64,000 nucleotides of DNA, from NCBI GenBank assembly GCA_019116025.1, contig DXCM01000031.1:1-64000 (forward strand), in the 5' to 3' direction. The notes under the pieces were generated by a model, which saw only the letters and a program-made list of their open reading frames with translations, had not been told where the DNA came from and did no database searches. Numbering within the stretch: position 1 is the first letter of the stretch; each line of letters opens with the position of its first letter. Positions 34,510 through 42,466 of the stretch are shown in pieces. Source of the DNA: Candidatus Companilactobacillus pullicola (GTDB lineage Bacteria; Bacillota; Bacilli; Lactobacillales; Lactobacillaceae). The translations under genes and the position numbers were made by a program.

Positions 34510-36868
34510 CTTGTTCCTTCCAAAAGTTATCCACCGTGCCTGTTAATTGTTGTAACGATGCAATCCGACGATAGTTTTGCCAATGCTGTGGAAAAAGTTT
34601 TGTGTACCGCATACTACCAAAACGTTGATCTACTAACATTACGATCCCGTGATCGTGACTACTACGAATCAGACGACCAGCTGCTTGTAAAACGTTATTC
34701 ATCCCTGGCATCTGATAAGCATACTCAAATCCATGACCATTCTTATCATCATAATAATCTCGAATTAAATTATTTTCAGCACTCAATCCTGGTAAACCGA
34801 CACTGACAATAGCTACACCGATTAATTTATCGCCTCTTAAATCAATTCCTTCAGAGAAAATACCACCTAAAACGCAGAAACCAACTAGAGTCTCATCTGT
34901 CTCGTTATCAAATTGATCCAAAAATTCTTGGCGAGCTGTGTTATCCATTTCACCAGTTTGAGCGATTGTATTAACATGTGGATAACTTTTTTCAAAGTTT
35001 GATCTTACTTGTTCTAAATACCCATATGACGGGAAGAAAAAGAGATAATTGCCTTTTTTACCATCAATCAAGGTCTTTAAACTTTTGACGATTTTCTCTT
35101 CATTGAATTCACGTTGACGATAAGTGGTCTGAATATACTGCGTTATCAAAATGGCTTGATTATTAATCGGAAACGGTGATGGCAATTGATAGGCTAAGCT
35201 ATTGTCTTCACCACCTAAAACACTTTGATAATAATCCATTGGCGATAATGTGGCCGAAAACAGAACTGCTCCTAATCCTAGATCCAATGACTGATCAATG
35301 AAATGACTCGGATCGAGACATAACTGTTTGACGGTCAAACGCTTATTTTCAATAACAATTCGCGTCTTATAGGCATCGTTATATAACGCACCGATCTTCA
35401 CAAACGTTAAGCAATCAAAGAAGTAATCTTTAGCGTTATCCAAGAAATCTGAAGGCTGTTGATCCTGCATCCATTCGCCCATAAAGTCATCGAATTTTCC
35501 TAAAACTTTTATAAGATCATCCGGTGCATCTGAAGTTATTCTTTCTTCTAAATCATCAACCTGTAACTGCTTCTTGATTTGGTTGAAAACACGGCGAACT
35601 TTTTTTAATTGTTTTTGAAAGTCTTTACTAGCCTTAGTCTCGATCTTTTTGGCTGCTTTCAATAATGGGGCAATCTTAAAGTCACTTATTTCTGCAGAAT
35701 ACATTGACCGTGAACGACTGACCAAATTGTGGGCTTCATCGATCAAGAAGAAATTATCCGTATCCTTTTCAACGAAGAATCGTTGTAAATAAACTAGCGG
35801 ATCGAATAGATAATTGTAATCACAAATAATAACATCACAGAACAATGAAGCGTCGAGGGAAAATTCAAATGGATCAACTGTATGTTTCTTAGCGTATTTT
35901 TCCACAACTTCACGGGTAATTGCATCTTCATTCGTCAGCAAATCCGCTAAAGCCGGTTTTAGTCGATCATAATAGCCAATCATATAAGGATCTTTTTCCG
36001 GTGGTACATCCTGCTCTTTGAAACGTATTTTATCTTTAGCTGTCAGCGTGATGCTCTTTAGTTGCAGGCCTTTCTTGGACATCAAAGCAATCGTTTCTTC
36101 AGCGACTCGGCGAGTACTCTGTTTGGCAGTCAGATAGAATAAACGCTGGATTTTCTCTTCTCCCATCGACTTGATGGCTGGGAATAGAGTAGAGATTGTC
36201 TTTCCTGTTCCTGTCGGCGCTTCAACGAATAAACGTTTTTGATAATAAACAGTTTTGTAAACAGCTGCGGCCAATTCATGTTGACCAGCCCGAAAATTAT
36301 CAAATGGAAAATTCAATTGTTGGATCGATTGATTGCGAGTTTTACGTAATTTAGCTCGTAACACCAGCCAATATTCGTACTCATCAATTAAATTTTGAAA
36401 AAACTCATTCAATTCGTCGCGATCAAAAGTTTTATCATCACTAGTAACTGCCTCGGTACTGACTTGAAAATAGGTCAACCGTAAGTTCACATGGTCTAAC
36501 TTTGGATGTTCTTTTAAAATGATATATCCATAAACTTTGACCTGACCCCAATACAACTCCAAAGTATTGTCACTCAATTCGTCAAAAGGTTGATCAGAAG
36601 TTTTAATTTCTTCTATTAAGATGTTTTTATCAGATGTCGTTATTCCATCAGCACGTCCAGAAATGACATACTGATTATCGTTCATTGTAACTTCGGTCTT
36701 TAGATAGACTTCGCTTTCGTACTCAGAATTTTTTGAACGTGTTTTTTGTAGTCTACGGTGGATTCGTGAACCGTTTTGAGCTGTATTTTGGCTATTCTTA
36801 TTTTCCATCAAATCGCCACTACGCAGCACAAACTCAACTAACTGTCGAATTCCAATTTTAGTTGCCAT
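34499..36868 (-). CDS. DinG/XPD-like helicase with N-terminal nuclease domain, no Fe-S cysteines
   Basis: The 789-residue protein starts with a PD-(D/E)XK domain (GRADG with D74; LIEEIKT with E87 and K89). An XPD/Rad3-type superfamily 2 helicase follows: Walker A EAPTGTGKT (216-224), LIDEAH box (375-380), and C-terminal motifs GIDLRGDKLIGVAIV and QAAGRLIRS. The region that carries four Fe-S cysteines in XPD/DinG relatives (about 278-333) has none: the relevant sites read R282, V288, D293 and D332. The first Cys after Walker A is C344. ATG 36868 has AGGAGG upstream. It probably acts in DNA repair or defence with the two overlapping downstream genes. Confidence 0.88.
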   Translation of the reverse strand: MATKIGIRQLVEFVLRSGDLMENKNSQNTAQNGSRIHRRLQKTRSKNSEYESEVYLKTEVTMNDNQYVISGRADGITTSDKNILIEEIKTSDQPFDELSDNTLELYWGQVKVYGYIILKEHPKLDHVNLRLTYFQVSTEAVTSDDKTFDRDELNEFFQNLIDEYEYWLVLRAKLRKTRNQSIQQLNFPFDNFRAGQHELAAAVYKTVYYQKRLFVEAPTGTGKTISTLFPAIKSMGEEKIQRLFYLTAKQSTRRVAEETIALMSKKGLQLKSITLTAKDKIRFKEQDVPPEKDPYMIGYYDRLKPALADLLTNEDAITREVVEKYAKKHTVDPFEFSLDASLFCDVIICDYNYLFDPLVYLQRFFVEKDTDNFFLIDEAHNLVSRSRSMYSAEISDFKIAPLLKAAKKIETKASKDFQKQLKKVRRVFNQIKKQLQVDDLEERITSDAPDDLIKVLGKFDDFMGEWMQDQQPSDFLDNAKDYFFDCLTFVKIGALYNDAYKTRIVIENKRLTVKQLCLDPSHFIDQSLDLGLGAVLFSATLSPMDYYQSVLGGEDNSLAYQLPSPFPINNQAILITQYIQTTYRQREFNEEKIVKSLKTLIDGKKGNYLFFFPSYGYLEQVRSNFEKSYPHVNTIAQTGEMDNTARQEFLDQFDNETDETLVGFCVLGGIFSEGIDLRGDKLIGVAIVSVGLPGLSAENNLIRDYYDDKNGHGFEYAYQMPGMNNVLQAAGRLIRSSHDHGIVMLVDQRFGSMRYTKLFPQHWQNYRRIASLQQLTGTVDNFWKEQDEN

Positions 36869-36955
36869 AGACTACCTCCTGTAAATTACTATTTAACATT
36901 GTAAAACATACGTTCGATTTTGTCTGTAAATATTTTATAAGGATTCGCTAAATTA

Positions 36956-36983
36956 TTGACCTTTCTCAGCAACTTTTTATAAT
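36956..36983 (+). promoter_or_regulatory. Sigma-A promoter of the TetR gene
   Basis: TTGACC (36956-36961), 16-nt spacer and TATAAT (36978-36983), about 50 nt upstream of the start. Confidence 0.6.
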
Positions 36984-37031
36984 CAAAAAATAATATAATT
37001 AATATCATCAATTTAGTTGGGGATGTATTTC

Positions 37032-37586
37032 ATGCAAATTAGTACCGAGGATATTTTGATTGATTCACTGAACAAACTTTTAGAACGTAAATCGGTTGAT
37101 AAGATCACTGTAAAAGACATCGTTTCCGAATGTGACTTAACCAGACAAACATTTTACAATCATTTCTCTGATATTTACGCATTAGTGGAATACTCCGCTT
37201 GTCAAAATGCTAAAAAATATTTAGATAAGGCCTCCGATTACGACAATTGGCAAGAAGGCTTTTACAATATCATGATCAAAATCAAAGAAAACAAGTCCAT
37301 TGCACAAAACGTTTACCATTCAATTTATCGTGATCTAATGGAAAAATACATTTATAACGTCCTCTATGGATATATTATTCAGGTTGTTGAAAAACAGGCC
37401 GAAGGTATATCCGTTTCACAAAAACACAAGGATTTTATCGCTCATTTCTACAGTCTTGCCTTCATTGCCATTATTTTTGAGTGGATCGGAAACGACATGA
37501 AAGATGATCCTAGAGAAATTGTGGATCAGATTGGCGTGTTGGTACATGGCGATTTCAAAAAAGCACTAAATAAGTATGCCAAATAA
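37032..37586 (+). CDS. TetR family regulator upstream of oleate hydratase
   Basis: The 184-residue protein has a TetR-type DNA-binding domain (DKITVKDIVSECDLTRQTFY followed by NHFSDIYALVEYS) and a TetR_C_8-like C-terminal domain. I start at ATG 37032, with GGGGA about 9 nt upstream; ATG 37023 and TTG 37017 are alternatives. It lies 132 nt upstream of the oleate hydratase gene in the same direction, with a terminator and new promoter between them. Local control of oleate hydratase in response to fatty acids is likely but not shown. Confidence 0.85.
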   Translation: MQISTEDILIDSLNKLLERKSVDKITVKDIVSECDLTRQTFYNHFSDIYALVEYSACQNAKKYLDKASDYDNWQEGFYNIMIKIKENKSIAQNVYHSIYRDLMEKYIYNVLYGYIIQVVEKQAEGISVSQKHKDFIAHFYSLAFIAIIFEWIGNDMKDDPREIVDQIGVLVHGDFKKALNKYAK

Positions 37587-37601
37587 TTTTACAAATTTTC
37601 G

Positions 37602-37635
37602 GAAGTGTAAATAATGTTTACACTTCTATTTTTTT
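37602..37635 (+). terminator. Intrinsic terminator of the TetR gene
   Basis: GAAGTGTAAA pairs with TTTACACTTC, followed by TATTTTTTT. Confidence 0.85.
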
Positions 37636-37640
37636 GTCAA

Positions 37641-37669
37641 TTGTTCATCAACTGAGTTTATCTTATCTT
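37641..37669 (+). promoter_or_regulatory. Promoter of the oleate hydratase gene
   Basis: TTGTTC (37641-37646), 17-nt spacer and TATCTT (37664-37669), about 50 nt before the start. An alternative is TTGTCA with TTTATC a few bases upstream. Confidence 0.45.
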
Positions 37670-37718
37670 GGATGCAAGGACGAAGTTCCTTTTACATTTT
37701 TGAAAGAAGGCAACAACA

Positions 37719-39518
37719 ATGAACATTTATAAAACAATGTATCATCCTCATAAACCAGCTGGTATCGATGACCGCAAGGCCAACATTATCGGTGGTGGTA
37801 TCGCCGGACTAGCTACCGCAGCTTTTCTAATCGACGATGCTAAAATGCCAGCTCGTAATATCACTATTTACGAGAAAAAACCTGTTATGGGTGGTTCAAT
37901 GGACGGAACTAAAGGTAATGAAGGTTACCTTTGCCGTGCTGAACGTGAACTAGAGCCTTACATGGAATGTCTCTGGTATCTATGCAGTAAGATTCCTTCA
38001 CTCGAAAATGAAGGTAGAACCGTTCTTGATGATGTCGTTGACTTCAACCGTGACGAACCTATTCATACTGAAGCTAGAGTTATCGTCAACCAAGGAGAAA
38101 TCGATGGACAATATCATAACTACAAGATGCCTCAACGTTATGTTACCGCTATGGCAAAAATCATTTCTTCTACAGAAGAAGAATTAGCTGACAAACGTAT
38201 CGATGAGTTTTTCGACAAAGACTTCTTCAAGACTAACTTCTGGACTTGCTTCCACAGTCAATTAGCCTTCAAACATTATCACAGTGCCATTGAATGCCGT
38301 CGTTACTGGCAAAGATTTACTTTCATCAACCGTCATGAATATCTTGAAGGATTTATCCATACTAAATATAACGAATATGACGCAATTATTTTACCTATCG
38401 AAAGATGGTTGATTGATCATGGAGTTCACTTCGTTAACAACTTCTCTGTTTACGATTTAACTCTTGATGTGAAGAACGACACTGTTCAAGCAATCTTAGC
38501 TCATCAAAACGGTCAAGACGTGACTGTCCCTGTCTCAAACAAAGATCTAGTCTTCGTAACTAGTGGTTCTATCAGTGAAAACAGTTGCTTCGGTGACAAC
38601 AACACCGTTGCTAAAACTAACACTGATACTGAGGACATGGGAACCTTCACAATTTGGAAGAATTTGGCTAAAAAAGATGATAAATTTGGTCATCCTGATA
38701 AGTTCTTAGGCAAGATTGACCAAACAAAATGGATCTCATTCTTCCCAACTGTAAAAGGTTATCCTGAATTCTTCAGACGTATCGAAGAGTTATCTGGAAG
38801 TAAAGCCGGTACTGGTGGTTTGATGACATTTAAAGATTCCAATTGGGATATGTCATTTGAAATTCACCACAAACCATTCTTCCCATACCAAGCTGATGAT
38901 GAGGAAGTTGGTTGGGGCTATGGTCTCTACGGCGAAAATGTTGGTAACTACATCAAGAAACGCATGTGGGACTGTACCGGTGATGAAATTATGACTGAAC
39001 TTCTTTACCACTTGGGTATGCTCGACATCAAAGACGAGGTACTAAAACATACTTACATGTCTACAGCTATGATGCCTTATGCAACTAGCCAATTCATGCC
39101 TCGTAAGTTGGGCGACCGTCCTAAGGTTGTTCCTGAAGGATGTACGAACCTAGCATTCTTAGGTCAATTCGTTGAAGTAGACGACGATGTTGTCTTCACC
39201 GTTGAAACTTCAGTTAGAACTGGTTTGGAAAGTGTCTACGAACTACTTGATATCGATAAAGATGTCCTTGAAGTTAACCCTTCAAGATTCGATATCAGAT
39301 ACTTGCTAGAAAGAGTTAAACGTTTCAATGGTATCAAAGGCAAGATCACACCTGATATGTTGCCACAGTTAACTCCAGATCAACTCCCTGCTGTGACAGA
39401 AGAATTATTACACTATGTAAATAATATCCCACCATATTACACAATGTACTTAGGCCGTGACAAGACCGTTCCACACAAGGAATCAATCTTGCACCCTAAA
39501 GCACCACATAGTAAATAA
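37719..39518 (+). CDS. ohyA: Oleate hydratase (FAD, MCRA family)
   Basis: The 599-residue protein has the FAD-binding GGGIAG motif at 25-30 and the family segments YEKKPVMGGSMDG (51-63), GYLCRAERELEPYMECLWYL, and WETCSQ-like FWTCFHSQLAFKHYHSAIE. QFVEVDDDVVFTVETSVRTG lies near the C-terminal FAD site. Length matches bacterial oleate hydratases. The enzyme adds water across the cis-9 double bond of free oleic or linoleic acid to give 10-hydroxy acids, which detoxifies host or milk fatty acids. GAAGG precedes ATG 37719. A TetR gene lies just upstream, and a terminator shared with the convergent gene follows. Confidence 0.95.
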   Translation: MNIYKTMYHPHKPAGIDDRKANIIGGGIAGLATAAFLIDDAKMPARNITIYEKKPVMGGSMDGTKGNEGYLCRAERELEPYMECLWYLCSKIPSLENEGRTVLDDVVDFNRDEPIHTEARVIVNQGEIDGQYHNYKMPQRYVTAMAKIISSTEEELADKRIDEFFDKDFFKTNFWTCFHSQLAFKHYHSAIECRRYWQRFTFINRHEYLEGFIHTKYNEYDAIILPIERWLIDHGVHFVNNFSVYDLTLDVKNDTVQAILAHQNGQDVTVPVSNKDLVFVTSGSISENSCFGDNNTVAKTNTDTEDMGTFTIWKNLAKKDDKFGHPDKFLGKIDQTKWISFFPTVKGYPEFFRRIEELSGSKAGTGGLMTFKDSNWDMSFEIHHKPFFPYQADDEEVGWGYGLYGENVGNYIKKRMWDCTGDEIMTELLYHLGMLDIKDEVLKHTYMSTAMMPYATSQFMPRKLGDRPKVVPEGCTNLAFLGQFVEVDDDVVFTVETSVRTGLESVYELLDIDKDVLEVNPSRFDIRYLLERVKRFNGIKGKITPDMLPQLTPDQLPAVTEELLHYVNNIPPYYTMYLGRDKTVPHKESILHPKAPHSK

Positions 39519-39522
39519 ATCT

Positions 39523-39557
39523 AAAAAAAACGCTAATTCCTAGGAATTGGCGTTTTT
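39523..39557. terminator. Bidirectional terminator between convergent genes
   Basis: AAAACGC with ATTCC pairs with GGAAT and GCGTTTTT. It overlaps the last codons of the methyltransferase gene ending at 39540. Confidence 0.8.
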
Positions 39558-40382
39558 GATTTGTCCAACTAAGATTGTCGAACCCACTGTTATTTGTTTT
39601 ACTTGATTCCAATCAATCAAACTATTATCAACGTTAAAAAGTAACGGTGTCATATTGATAAAGGCTGTGCGTTCTTCCTCAGTAACGTTATACGTCTTTG
39701 TAGCGTCGATTTGATCCACCAGCGTACAATGCTCCTCGAAGTAGTCTAAAACCTTCTGATTGGAGTATTTTTCCTGTTTTAGTTGATCCTTAGCTTGCTC
39801 TCTAAGTTCTTGAACATGGTATTCGTTCGGAATAACTTTCAAAACGTATCCTGATGGCTGTAAAATTCGATTGAACTCATGATAATTGGCTGGTGAAAAA
39901 ATATCGATGATTCCATCAATTGTTTGATCCTGAATTGGTAAATGAGCTAAATCGCCTACAAACCATTCTACAGGTGTATTGGGACCCTTAGCTGCTAACT
40001 GAATAGAATCTTTGGAAATATCAAAAGCAAAGACATCTTTACTTTCCATTTCCGCAATTTTCTTAGAATAATAACCTTCACCACAGCCGACATCGAGAAT
40101 ACTTTTAATCTTGAGTTGATCCACTAATTTCACAATTTTATCAGCGATGTGATCATACATTCCGTGTTCCAAAATCAAATGTCGGTTTTCAAATGATTCC
40201 AAGTCATAATTTTTTTGTTGTTTACTGTTCAAAACGAAGTCGACGAATCCCTTTTTAGAAATATCGAAAGTATGATTTTGATCACAAGTTAAACTATTGC
40301 CATTTAAAGTTAATTTTTCACCGCAAAGTGGACACTGAAAAAAATTACTGCTGTTGTTAAATTTTTGAATCTTGTCATTCAT
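39540..40382 (-). CDS. rlmA: 23S rRNA guanine-N1 methyltransferase, RlmA-like
   Basis: The 280-residue protein has an N-terminal zinc-binding site (C17, C20, C33, H37 in FQCPLCGEKL and LTCDQNHTFD). A class I SAM-dependent fold follows, with motif I ILDVGCGEGYYSKK near 95-110. That combination and the KGFVDFVL segment define RlmA-type enzymes, which methylate N1 of a guanine in 23S rRNA helix 35; in Gram-positives this is usually G748 (RlmA-II). The gene is 10 nt downstream of the SRAP gene and probably cotranscribed. Confidence 0.85.
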   Translation of the reverse strand: MNDKIQKFNNSSNFFQCPLCGEKLTLNGNSLTCDQNHTFDISKKGFVDFVLNSKQQKNYDLESFENRHLILEHGMYDHIADKIVKLVDQLKIKSILDVGCGEGYYSKKIAEMESKDVFAFDISKDSIQLAAKGPNTPVEWFVGDLAHLPIQDQTIDGIIDIFSPANYHEFNRILQPSGYVLKVIPNEYHVQELREQAKDQLKQEKYSNQKVLDYFEEHCTLVDQIDATKTYNVTEEERTAFINMTPLLFNVDNSLIDWNQVKQITVGSTILVGQIKNANS

Positions 40383-40392
40383 TAAAAAGCAC

Positions 40393-40959
40393 CTATTCTT
40401 CTGCTTTCGATATCAACTGAGGCATTGCACTATCCAAAAAATTTCGCGCAAAGTCATCGTTATATATCCAAGCGTTAATTTGGTTCTTGGCTAAGATCAA
40501 TGGCATCCGGTCGTGGATTTGAACCATTGATTCATTGGGTTGAGTCGTAAAAAGAATACTCTGTGGAACGTTATCAAAATAATTATAACAGCCAGCTATA
40601 AAAAGTGTTTCAGGGTCATTACTGAAATTGAATTTATATTTCTGCTTTGACTTGTTCCATTCAAAAAATCCCGTTGTTGGATAAACACAACGTCTCTTTT
40701 GAAACGAGTCCGCAAACATTTGCTTTTGTTGAACTGTTTCTGAACGTGCGTTAATGAGGGACTGTCCTGTCTTGAACCCTGGAAAGCCCCACTTCATACC
40801 GACTACTCGTACCATCTTTTCTCCAGCAACAATCAAAGCTGTTTCATCGGTAGGGAAAACTTCGCCAACTTTGGGATTATAGCCGGCGTCAACTGCTAAT
40901 TGATAGATTCGTTTTATTTCAGGATTTTTATCTGGTTGAAACATATATCGTCCGCACAT
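40393..40959 (-). CDS. SRAP family abasic-site processing protein (HMCES/YedK-like)
   Basis: The 188-residue protein starts MCGRYMF; after Met removal the catalytic Cys2 forms the thiazolidine cross-link with abasic sites in single-stranded DNA. Other family residues are visible: NARSETV, CVYPTTGFFEW (catalytic Glu) and IHDRMPLIL (catalytic His). I start at ATG 40959, with AGGAGG upstream; a longer N-terminus would bury the required Cys2. It protects abasic sites in replication-associated single-stranded DNA. It lies just upstream of the RlmA-like gene. Confidence 0.92.
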   Translation of the reverse strand: MCGRYMFQPDKNPEIKRIYQLAVDAGYNPKVGEVFPTDETALIVAGEKMVRVVGMKWGFPGFKTGQSLINARSETVQQKQMFADSFQKRRCVYPTTGFFEWNKSKQKYKFNFSNDPETLFIAGCYNYFDNVPQSILFTTQPNESMVQIHDRMPLILAKNQINAWIYNDDFARNFLDSAMPQLISKAEE

Positions 40960-40998
40960 AATTTTCCTCCTGCTTGTATCTTTCACTTATTATGCATT

Positions 40999-41035
40999 AA
41001 AAAAAATTCAATTCCAATTCGAATTGAATTTTTTT
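40999..41035. terminator. Bidirectional terminator (AT-rich)
   Basis: AAAAAAATTCAATT pairs with GAATTGAATTTTTTT next to an AATTCGAATT core. It separates the SRAP gene promoter from repeat B3. Confidence 0.65.
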
Positions 41036-41072
41036 AGGTTGGATTGATAATTTGCTTTGTTCTATTCGAAAA

Positions 41073-41223
41073 AACCATGGTTCTTTGCTGAATAGTGGAA
41101 ACGAGCTACACAAGGGTAACCTCTTCCGGTTTGCTACAGAACTGAAATCATCCGCAAGTTCGGCGGATAATTCCAGTTCTTAGGCAAATCCTCGGAGGCT
41201 GGGCACCCTTGCTTCGCTCTCTA
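41073..41223 (-). repeat. Family B structured repeat, copy B3 (starts at the stop codon)
   Basis: On the minus strand it starts with the TAG stop of the DUF805 gene (TAGAGAGCGAAGC) and ends at AACCATGGTT (41073-41082). The second helix is CAAGGGT/ACCCTTG, where B1 has CAGGGGC/GCCCCTG, so pairing is kept. The inner GAGGATTTGCCTAAGAACTG part and following hairpin match B1 almost exactly. Confidence 0.85.
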
Positions 41224-41643
41224 TATTTGTTTTGCCCAAGAATTTCCAAAGTCTTTTTGTGGTAAGCACAATAAAACTAATAACGCTATATCGCCGACGA
41301 ATGGAATTATTGGTAACAATACCCACCATCCGCGCATTTTTCTATCATGTAGTCTTCTAATAACGGCTGTAAATACGGAAATCATATAGTATCCCATCGT
41401 TATGGCTAGCGCTACGCCTGCTATTGAACTCCAGTAAAAGTCTGTTACTGGCAATTTTATAATTATTAAGGTCAAAATTCCCATGATGATTCCGGATACG
41501 ATGCTCATTCCTAATAATCCCCACCAGAAATCTTTACGGCTCATTCTTTTTGCACCTACGAATAGATCTTGAAAATATAATTTTGTGGAAGAAATTATTC
41601 CTGGATGAAAACTTTCATTCCATACTTGTTCTTTCATTTGCAT
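41221..41643 (-). CDS. DUF805 membrane protein
   Basis: The 140-residue protein has four membrane helices and the DUF805 signatures RMSRKDFWWGLLG near 35 and VIRRLHDRKMRGWWVLLPIIPFVGDI near 90-115. I start at ATG 41643, which has AGGAG 7 nt upstream; a GTG at 41670 is less likely. Function of the family is unknown. It lies 10 nt downstream of the Fluc pair, so it is probably in the same transcript. Its stop codon is the border of repeat B3. Confidence 0.85.
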   Translation of the reverse strand: MQMKEQVWNESFHPGIISSTKLYFQDLFVGAKRMSRKDFWWGLLGMSIVSGIIMGILTLIIIKLPVTDFYWSSIAGVALAITMGYYMISVFTAVIRRLHDRKMRGWWVLLPIIPFVGDIALLVLLCLPQKDFGNSWAKQI

Positions 41644-41653
41644 TTGATTTCTC

Positions 41654-41995
41654 CTAAATGTGAATACCAATAATGAATCCTAAAATTCCGAAAATGTATG
41701 TTAAGACAAAGTATAGCAAGCATCTAACAAATCGATGTTGAAACCATAACTGACTTAACTCCATACTAAAGGTTCCAAATGTTGTGAAGCCTCCACAAAA
41801 TCCGGTACCTAACAGTAATAATATCGCACCATTATGAATTTGTGCAGTGAAGATTCCTAATAACAAGGCACCAAAGATATTGATCAATAGTGTAATTACT
41901 GGAAAATCAACTGGTATTTTGGATTGCAATAAGGTTAACTCATTTCTGATGAAGGCGCCAATGGCAGCACCAAAGCCTACGATTAAAAAATTCAT
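41654..41995 (-). CDS. crcB: Fluoride channel subunit, CrcB/Fluc
   Basis: The 113-residue protein has four helices and Fluc signatures: GAAIGAFIRNELT in TM1, NIFGALLLGIF, and GFCGGFTTFGTFSMEL in TM3. Fluc proteins form dual-topology dimers that let fluoride leave the cell. Here two genes overlap by 4 nt, so the channel is likely a heterodimer with fixed opposite orientations. I see no fluoride riboswitch upstream. Confidence 0.92.
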   Translation of the reverse strand: MNFLIVGFGAAIGAFIRNELTLLQSKIPVDFPVITLLINIFGALLLGIFTAQIHNGAILLLLGTGFCGGFTTFGTFSMELSQLWFQHRFVRCLLYFVLTYIFGILGFIIGIHI

Positions 41996-42411
41996 TGTCG
42001 TTTTCGACTCCTTACATAATCATTAAATGCCTCACTTGCGGCCCAATAATTACCTAATAGTGCCAACAAAAATCCTCCAACAAGTGTAAATGTCAGATAT
42101 ATCAACAAAAGATGCCATTGTCCATTCTCATATAGTCGATAAGTATCAGCTGTAAATGTTGAAAAAGTTGTATAAGATCCTAATAAACCAGTACTTAATG
42201 TCAAAACAACTTGCGATGACAAATTGTACTTATCCTGTAAATAGTGAATCAAGAATGGTAGTAATAATGCCCCACTCAGATTAGCTACTAAGGTCCCCAG
42301 TGGAAAACCATCGCTTGTTTTGAAAATCAGACTCTCTGCATAACGCAAATTACTCCCGATAAATGCCCCTATCAAGAGGAGTAAGAATACTTTTCCCTTT
42401 TCCTTCATCAT
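41992..42411 (-). CDS. crcB: Fluoride channel subunit, CrcB/Fluc (second)
   Basis: The 139-residue protein has four helices and Fluc motifs: GAFIGSNLRYAE, NLSGALLLPF, and TGLLGSYTTFSTFTADT. It is the upstream partner of the 113-residue subunit and overlaps it by 4 nt. Its C-terminus is longer and basic (VRSRKRQ). The charge bias differs from that of its partner, as in heterodimeric Fluc pairs. It is followed by the DUF805 gene. Confidence 0.92.
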   Translation of the reverse strand: MMKEKGKVFLLLLIGAFIGSNLRYAESLIFKTSDGFPLGTLVANLSGALLLPFLIHYLQDKYNLSSQVVLTLSTGLLGSYTTFSTFTADTYRLYENGQWHLLLIYLTFTLVGGFLLALLGNYWAASEAFNDYVRSRKRQ

Positions 42412-42431
42412 AAAAAATCACCTTCAAGAAC

Positions 42432-42457
42432 AAAAAAAGCTTGTCACTGGCAAGCTT
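42432..42457 (-). terminator. Terminator of the gnd gene
   Basis: AAGCTTG pairs with CAAGCTT, with a T run on the minus strand, just after the stop at 42467. Confidence 0.7.
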
Positions 42458-42466
42458 CCTCAATTG

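Noticed and set aside
34499..36868. CasDinG of a type IV CRISPR system
   Set aside because: No cas genes or CRISPR repeats are nearby, and the N-terminal nuclease domain matches chromosomal Firmicute helicases.
41992..42466. Fluoride riboswitch before the crcB pair
   Set aside because: Only 55 nt separate crcB from gnd, most of it the gnd terminator; the conserved fluoride-riboswitch core is not visible.
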